Shown: piece by piece, positions 60,563-64,000 of the stretch
How the letters are laid out: each line of letters opens with the position of its first letter
How positions within the stretch are numbered: position 1 is the first letter of the stretch
Source: RGIG3513 sp045658985
GTDB lineage: Bacteria; Bacillota; Clostridia; Oscillospirales; Butyricicoccaceae
DNA: 64,000 nt
NCBI GenBank assembly: GCA_045658985.1
Contig: JAZOWC010000057.1
Span: forward strand, 12,220-76,219
Reading direction: 5' to 3'
Position numbers and translations under genes: made by a program
The notes under the pieces: model-generated
Told to the model about the DNA's origin: nothing
What the model saw: only the letters and a program-made list of their open reading frames with translations
Database searches by the model: none

Positions 60563-60579
60563 TTGGAGGTATAACAATA

Positions 60580-61803
60580 ATGACACTTTTTGAAGAACTC
60601 AAGGCCCGCGGCCTTATAGCTCAGATGACCCATGAGGACGAAATCAGAGATCTTCTTGATAACCAGAAAATCACCTTCTATATCGGCTTTGACCCCACAG
60701 CGGACAGTCTCCACGTTGGTCACTTCCTTCAGCTGGTGGTAATGTCCAGATTCCAGAAGGCAGGACACAGACCCATCGCTCTGCTGGGCGGCGGTACAAC
60801 TATGGTTGGCGACCCTACCGGCAAGACCGATATGCGCAAGATGCTGACCAAAGAAGATATTGCACATAACGCAGAGTGCTTCAAGGTTCAGATGCGTCGT
60901 CTGGTTGACTTTGGCGAGGGCAAGGCTATGATGCTCAACAATGCAGATTGGCTGCTCAAGCTCAACTACATCGACTTCCTCCGTGACGTTGGCGTACATT
61001 TCTCCGTCAACCGTATGCTTACTGCAGAGTGCTTCAAGACCAGACTTGAAAAGGGTCTGTCCTTCCTTGAGTTCAACTATATGCTGATGCAGAGCTACGA
61101 CTTCTACTACCTCAATCATAACTACGGCTGCGTACTGGAGCTTGGCGGCGACGACCAGTGGTCCAATATTATCAACGGTGCAGATCTTATCCGCCGCGTT
61201 GACAAGAAGCCTGCATACGGTATGACATTTACTCTGCTGACTACATCCGAAGGCAAGAAGATGGGCAAGACCGAGAAGGGCGCTGTTTGGCTCGATCCCA
61301 ACAAAACCTCTCCCTTCGAGTTCTTCCAGTATTGGCGCAACATTGATGACGCTGACGTTATCAAGTGCATGAAGCTGCTCACCTTTATTCCTCTCGAGGA
61401 GATCGATGAGTTCGATAAGAAAGAAGGCAGCGAGCTTAACGCCGTCAAGGAGCGTCTTGCATACGAGATCACATCCATGGTTCACGGCACAGAGGAAGCT
61501 GACAAGGCTCTGCAGGCCAGCAAGGCTCTGTTTGGCGCAGGCGCTTCCGACGAGAATATGCCCACAACCACTCTGGATTCCGGCGCATTCACCGACGGTC
61601 AGATCACAATCATTGATCTGCTCTGTGCATCCAAGCTCGCTCCCTCCAAGGGCGAAGCTCGCAGGCTCATTCAGCAGGGCGGCGTAACCGTTAATGATGT
61701 AAAGGTCACCGATTTTGCACAGAGCTACAGCTTTGACGCTATTAAGAACGAGGCACTGATCATCAAGAAGGGCAAAAAGACCTTCCACAAAATTACAGTT
61801 TAA
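60580..61803 (+). CDS. tyrS: tyrosyl-tRNA synthetase
   Basis: 407-residue class Ic synthetase. HIGH-type HVGH is at 45-48, the second signature is KKMGKTEKGAVWL near 226-238, and an S4 RNA-binding domain follows at about 340-400 (ARRLIQQGGVTVND). The bacterial TyrRS-type with GFDPTADSLHVGH places it in the TyrZ-like group. No T-box precedes it, unlike valS; it is read from the recN unit. Strong codon bias distinguishes it from recN. Confidence 0.97.
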   Translation: MTLFEELKARGLIAQMTHEDEIRDLLDNQKITFYIGFDPTADSLHVGHFLQLVVMSRFQKAGHRPIALLGGGTTMVGDPTGKTDMRKMLTKEDIAHNAECFKVQMRRLVDFGEGKAMMLNNADWLLKLNYIDFLRDVGVHFSVNRMLTAECFKTRLEKGLSFLEFNYMLMQSYDFYYLNHNYGCVLELGGDDQWSNIINGADLIRRVDKKPAYGMTFTLLTTSEGKKMGKTEKGAVWLDPNKTSPFEFFQYWRNIDDADVIKCMKLLTFIPLEEIDEFDKKEGSELNAVKERLAYEITSMVHGTEEADKALQASKALFGAGASDENMPTTTLDSGAFTDGQITIIDLLCASKLAPSKGEARRLIQQGGVTVNDVKVTDFAQSYSFDAIKNEALIIKKGKKTFHKITV

Positions 61804-61817
61804 CCATTTATCGCAAC

Positions 61818-61852
61818 AAGGCAAGCCGAAAATTCGGCTTGCCTTTCTTTTG
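61818..61852 (+). terminator. Intrinsic terminator after tyrS
   Basis: A 13-bp perfect stem (61818-61830 with 61833-61845) closed by AA, with the tail TTCTTTTG. Confidence 0.88.
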
Positions 61853-61929
61853 TTTATGTGGCAAAAAATATTCTGTTTTTATCTGCCGTAATGACACAAA
61901 ATAATCGGTGTGAAAGGAGGTAGGTAACA

Positions 61930-62943
61930 ATGTGTTCAACAAAAAAATCCAATGTCAGACGTCTTTTTATAGCTTTTGTTGTTTTTGCGCTTTTTATGCC
62001 GTTTGCGTTGGATGCATATGCATTGGAACATCCGGACAGGCTGATTCCGGGAGGAAGGACCACGGGGATAAAACTTTATGCAGGCGGCGCTGTTGTTACG
62101 GGATTTTCTTCGGGTGCAGCGCCGGCGAAAATTAGTGGCGTTAAAATCGGAGACGTTATAGTTGCGGTAGACGGTGCCCGGATTTATGACAAAAATAGCC
62201 TTGCAAATGCGCTTACCAATGTCACGGATAAGGATATTGAGTTAACGCTTGAAAGAAACGGCCAAAGAATTACTCTAAATGTCAGCGGAGCATATGATAA
62301 TTCAAATGGTAGGTATACTATCGGCGCATCGGTCAAGGACACTATTGCGGGAATCGGTACGGTAACTTATATTGTACCGGACAGCGGAGAATACGGAGCA
62401 TTGGGGCATGGTATTACAGACCCGGAGACTATGTCTCTTGCTCCTTTTGATGAGGGAGTACTGATGCCATCAACCGTAATCTCCGTCAAAAAAGGTGAGG
62501 AGGGGACTCCCGGTGAACTGATAGGGTCTTATGAAATGTCAAAGGTACAGGGCTCAGTAAAAAGCAATACTATTTGCGGAATCTTCGGTAAACTAAACGG
62601 AAGTTACGGATTTTGTGACGATGAGTGTATTCCTATTGCTGAATTAAATGAAATAAAAAAAGGAAAAGCAACAATACTGTCCAATATATCAGCTGATAAA
62701 GTCGAGCAGTTTGATATCGAGATTGTGGATATTGACCAAAAAAACTCCAATATGAAGCAAATGCTGATCAAAGTCACCGATCCCGATCTGCTGTCCGCGA
62801 CAGGCGGCATCGTTCAGGGAATGAGCGGCAGCCCCATCATTCAGGACGGCAAACTGGTTGGCGCGGTGACCCATGTCCTTGTAAATGACCCAACAAGAGG
62901 CTATGGGATTTTTATCGAAAATATGCTGGATGCAGCGGGATAA
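61930..62943 (+). CDS. spoIVB: SpoIVB serine peptidase
   Basis: 337-residue forespore-secreted S55 peptidase that signals activation of pro-sigma K through SpoIVFA. It has an N-terminal membrane/signal helix (11-31), a PDZ domain (about 45-120), and the catalytic triad His160 (GALGHGI), Asp284 (VTDPDLL) and Ser299 (QGMSGSP), with spacing equal to that of B. subtilis. About 90 residues shorter than the Bacillus protein, mainly before the PDZ domain. AAAGGAGGT upstream. spo0A, its usual neighbour, does not follow. Confidence 0.95.
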   Translation: MCSTKKSNVRRLFIAFVVFALFMPFALDAYALEHPDRLIPGGRTTGIKLYAGGAVVTGFSSGAAPAKISGVKIGDVIVAVDGARIYDKNSLANALTNVTDKDIELTLERNGQRITLNVSGAYDNSNGRYTIGASVKDTIAGIGTVTYIVPDSGEYGALGHGITDPETMSLAPFDEGVLMPSTVISVKKGEEGTPGELIGSYEMSKVQGSVKSNTICGIFGKLNGSYGFCDDECIPIAELNEIKKGKATILSNISADKVEQFDIEIVDIDQKNSNMKQMLIKVTDPDLLSATGGIVQGMSGSPIIQDGKLVGAVTHVLVNDPTRGYGIFIENMLDAAG

Positions 62944-62950
62944 AAGTTTT

Positions 62951-62980
62951 GACAGGGGCAAAGCGCCCCTGTCATTTTTT
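62951..62980 (+). terminator. Intrinsic terminator after spoIVB
   Basis: A 9-bp perfect stem (62951-62959 with 62965-62973), AAAGC loop, then ATTTTTT. Confidence 0.88.
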
Positions 62981-63015
62981 AATGAAACAATTATTTTTTC
63001 GATTTAATGATTCCC

Positions 63016-63044
63016 TTGACATAATTACGCGAAGGTGCTAGAAT
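63016..63044 (+). promoter_or_regulatory. SigA-type promoter of the rpiR-type regulator
   Basis: A perfect TTGACA (63016-63021), 17-nt spacer, TAGAAT (63039-63044). The -10 box lies inside a palindrome that is probably the operator. Confidence 0.85.
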
Positions 63045-63084
63045 TAAATTCTAAATATATATAAAGAACCAGAAACAAATTCTA
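63039..63084 (+). promoter_or_regulatory. Tandem operator of the RpiR-type regulator
   Basis: A 15-bp perfect palindrome, TAGAATTAAATTCTA (63039-63053), and a second copy with three changes, CAGAAACAAATTCTA (63070-63084). The centres are 31 bp apart, close to three helical turns. The first covers the -10 box, the second the leader, so binding should repress transcription. Confidence 0.65.
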
Positions 63085-63100
63085 TATCAAGGAGGACGAT

Positions 63101-63946
63101 ATGCTTTCCAGGATACACAACTGCTATGACAGTTTAACGGATACGGAAAAGAAAATCGCGGACACGGTTTTGTCATCACCGAAAGATGCTGTAAAGATGA
63201 CTGTGAAGGAACTGGCAGAGCACTCCGGCACAGTCCCGTCGGCAGTGGTTCGCTTTTGCAAAAGCATTGGGGCAACGGGTTTTTCCGATTTCAAAATCTG
63301 TCTTTCTGCGGGACTGGGCAAAAAGGTATCTGCGGCTGAAATGCTGCCTGTGGGCGAGGGGGATGACTCCAAACAAGTTTTCAGCAAGGTGTTTGCCTCC
63401 GGAATAAACACGCTGCAGGACACCCTGAGTATGATCGACTTTTCTCAAGCAGAAACCATTGTCTGGCTTTTGCAGAAAGCGACTCGGGTTGTGTTTTTTG
63501 GCGTAGGAACATCCTCTGTTATCGCAACGGACGCCCAATACCGCTTTGCACAGCTGGGTATCGCAACATCTGCTTGTACGGATATTCTTTTCATGAATGT
63601 TACTGCAGCGAATTTGAAAGCCGGAGATGTGGCAGTCTGCATTTCACACAGCGGCAGCACCAAAGCAACTGTGGATGCTATGCGGCGGGCAAAGAAAGCT
63701 GGAGCCACTACCGTTTCCATCAGTAGCTTCGCCCACAGCAGACTCGCAACGGAAAGTGATTATAAGTTGATCGCCTTTTCCGATGACAAAAACTATCCTG
63801 TGGAGGCCGTTTCTTCACGAATCGCACATGTCTGCATTTTGGATGCGCTGATGATGTCACTTGCTGCCCGAAAATATGAAACACTGCAAAGCCGCATTGC
63901 TGAGCGCAATGAAGTGCTGTCGCAAATGCGATATAAAAATAAGTGA
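63101..63946 (+). CDS. MurR/RpiR family transcriptional regulator
   Basis: 281 residues. The N-terminal RpiR HTH (1-77) includes LTDTEKKIADTVLSSPKDAVKMTVKELAE (seen in parts) and SAVVRFCKSIGATGFSDFK. A SIS sugar-phosphate-binding domain (about 115-250) has VVFFGVGTSS and CISHSGSTKATVDAMRRAKKAG. Such regulators sense phosphosugars and control the adjoining catabolic genes, which would lie to the right of the window. GGAGGA 6 nt upstream. The start of another gene follows 11 nt after the stop. Confidence 0.93.
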   Translation: MLSRIHNCYDSLTDTEKKIADTVLSSPKDAVKMTVKELAEHSGTVPSAVVRFCKSIGATGFSDFKICLSAGLGKKVSAAEMLPVGEGDDSKQVFSKVFASGINTLQDTLSMIDFSQAETIVWLLQKATRVVFFGVGTSSVIATDAQYRFAQLGIATSACTDILFMNVTAANLKAGDVAVCISHSGSTKATVDAMRRAKKAGATTVSISSFAHSRLATESDYKLIAFSDDKNYPVEAVSSRIAHVCILDALMMSLAARKYETLQSRIAERNEVLSQMRYKNK

Positions 63947-63957
63947 GGAGTTTGGTT

Positions 63958-64000
63958 ATGAACAAAAATAAAGTAATTCTGATCAGCATTGACGCTATGC
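63958..64000 (+). CDS. start of a probable phosphodiesterase/sulfatase-superfamily gene (partial)
   Basis: Only 14 codons are in the window (MNKNKVILISIDAM). GAGGAG lies 8 nt upstream. The strand-plus-Asp pattern KVILISIDAM resembles the first metal-binding Asp of alkaline phosphatase-superfamily enzymes (type I phosphodiesterase/nucleotide pyrophosphatase or sulfatase), where 'vllisiDglR' is typical. It is probably the target gene of the RpiR regulator in one operon. Too short for certainty. Confidence 0.45.
   Translation, partial: MNKNKVILISIDAM

Noticed and set aside
1..64000. CRISPR arrays, prophage, IS elements, tRNA or rRNA genes
   Set aside because: Looked for by repeats, integrase/transposase-like frames and cloverleaf patterns; none could be supported.

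Overview
The window reads as chromosomal DNA from an anaerobic, spore-forming member of the Clostridia. The evidence is the Firmicutes-type gene order, T-box, L-box and RFN riboswitches, strong GGAGG ribosome sites, the complete spoIIA and spoIIIA operons, spoIVB, and the end of a GerA-type germinant receptor gene. A lysine-to-butyrate fermentation cluster plus a PPi-type phosphofructokinase and GTP-type PEP carboxykinase fit a gut or rumen lysine fermenter, perhaps Oscillospirales; that placement is inference. No phage, IS element, CRISPR array, rRNA or tRNA was seen.

Layout. 1-4.7 kb: gerA fragment (minus), T-box/valS, folC. 4.7-6.1 kb: spoIIAA-spoIIAB-sigF. 6.1-10.9 kb (minus): AEC transporter and potABCD polyamine importer. 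11-12 kb: RluA-type pseudouridine synthase (minus). 12.1-17.1 kb: yceD-rpmF, then a radical-SAM/DUF512 gene with der-plsY-gpsA. 17.3-19.5 kb: an SLH surface protein and an odd chorismate-mutase/ACT protein. 19.6-26.5 kb (mostly minus): aminotransferase, type II pantothenate kinase and TSCPD protein; rarA divergent from nrdR; DUF4363, YetF and patatin. 26.7-30.4 kb: yebC-lepA-hemW.

30.4-39.3 kb is the lysine fermentation locus: kamB-kamC (mutase reactivase), then a new promoter inside the end of kamC, a lysine riboswitch and kal-kce-kdd-kamA-kamD-kamE. The riboswitch geometry predicts a lysine ON switch, because the 3' strand of aptamer helix P1 is part of the 5' arm of the terminator. The genes encode lysine 2,3-aminomutase, lysine 5,6-aminomutase, 3,5-diaminohexanoate dehydrogenase, the 3-keto-5-aminohexanoate cleavage enzyme and 3-aminobutyryl-CoA ammonia-lyase, taking lysine to acetoacetate and crotonyl-CoA. 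An FMN riboswitch and ribU follow directly.

40.1-46.7 kb: prmA/rsmA (divergent, with overlapping promoters), pckG, a DUF1294 gene broken by one in-frame stop, and divergent pfp/fba. 46.8-62.9 kb is a long region matching the Bacillus subtilis spoIIIA-to-spo0A order: spoIIIAA-AH, asp23, nusB, a TsaD-like paralog, xseA, xseB, ispA, dxs, nadK, argR, recN, tyrS, spoIVB. accBC, folD, tlyA and spo0A are missing from their usual places. The window ends with an rpiR-type regulator, apparently autoregulated through two copies of a 15-bp palindrome, and the first codons of a probable phosphodiesterase/sulfatase-type gene.
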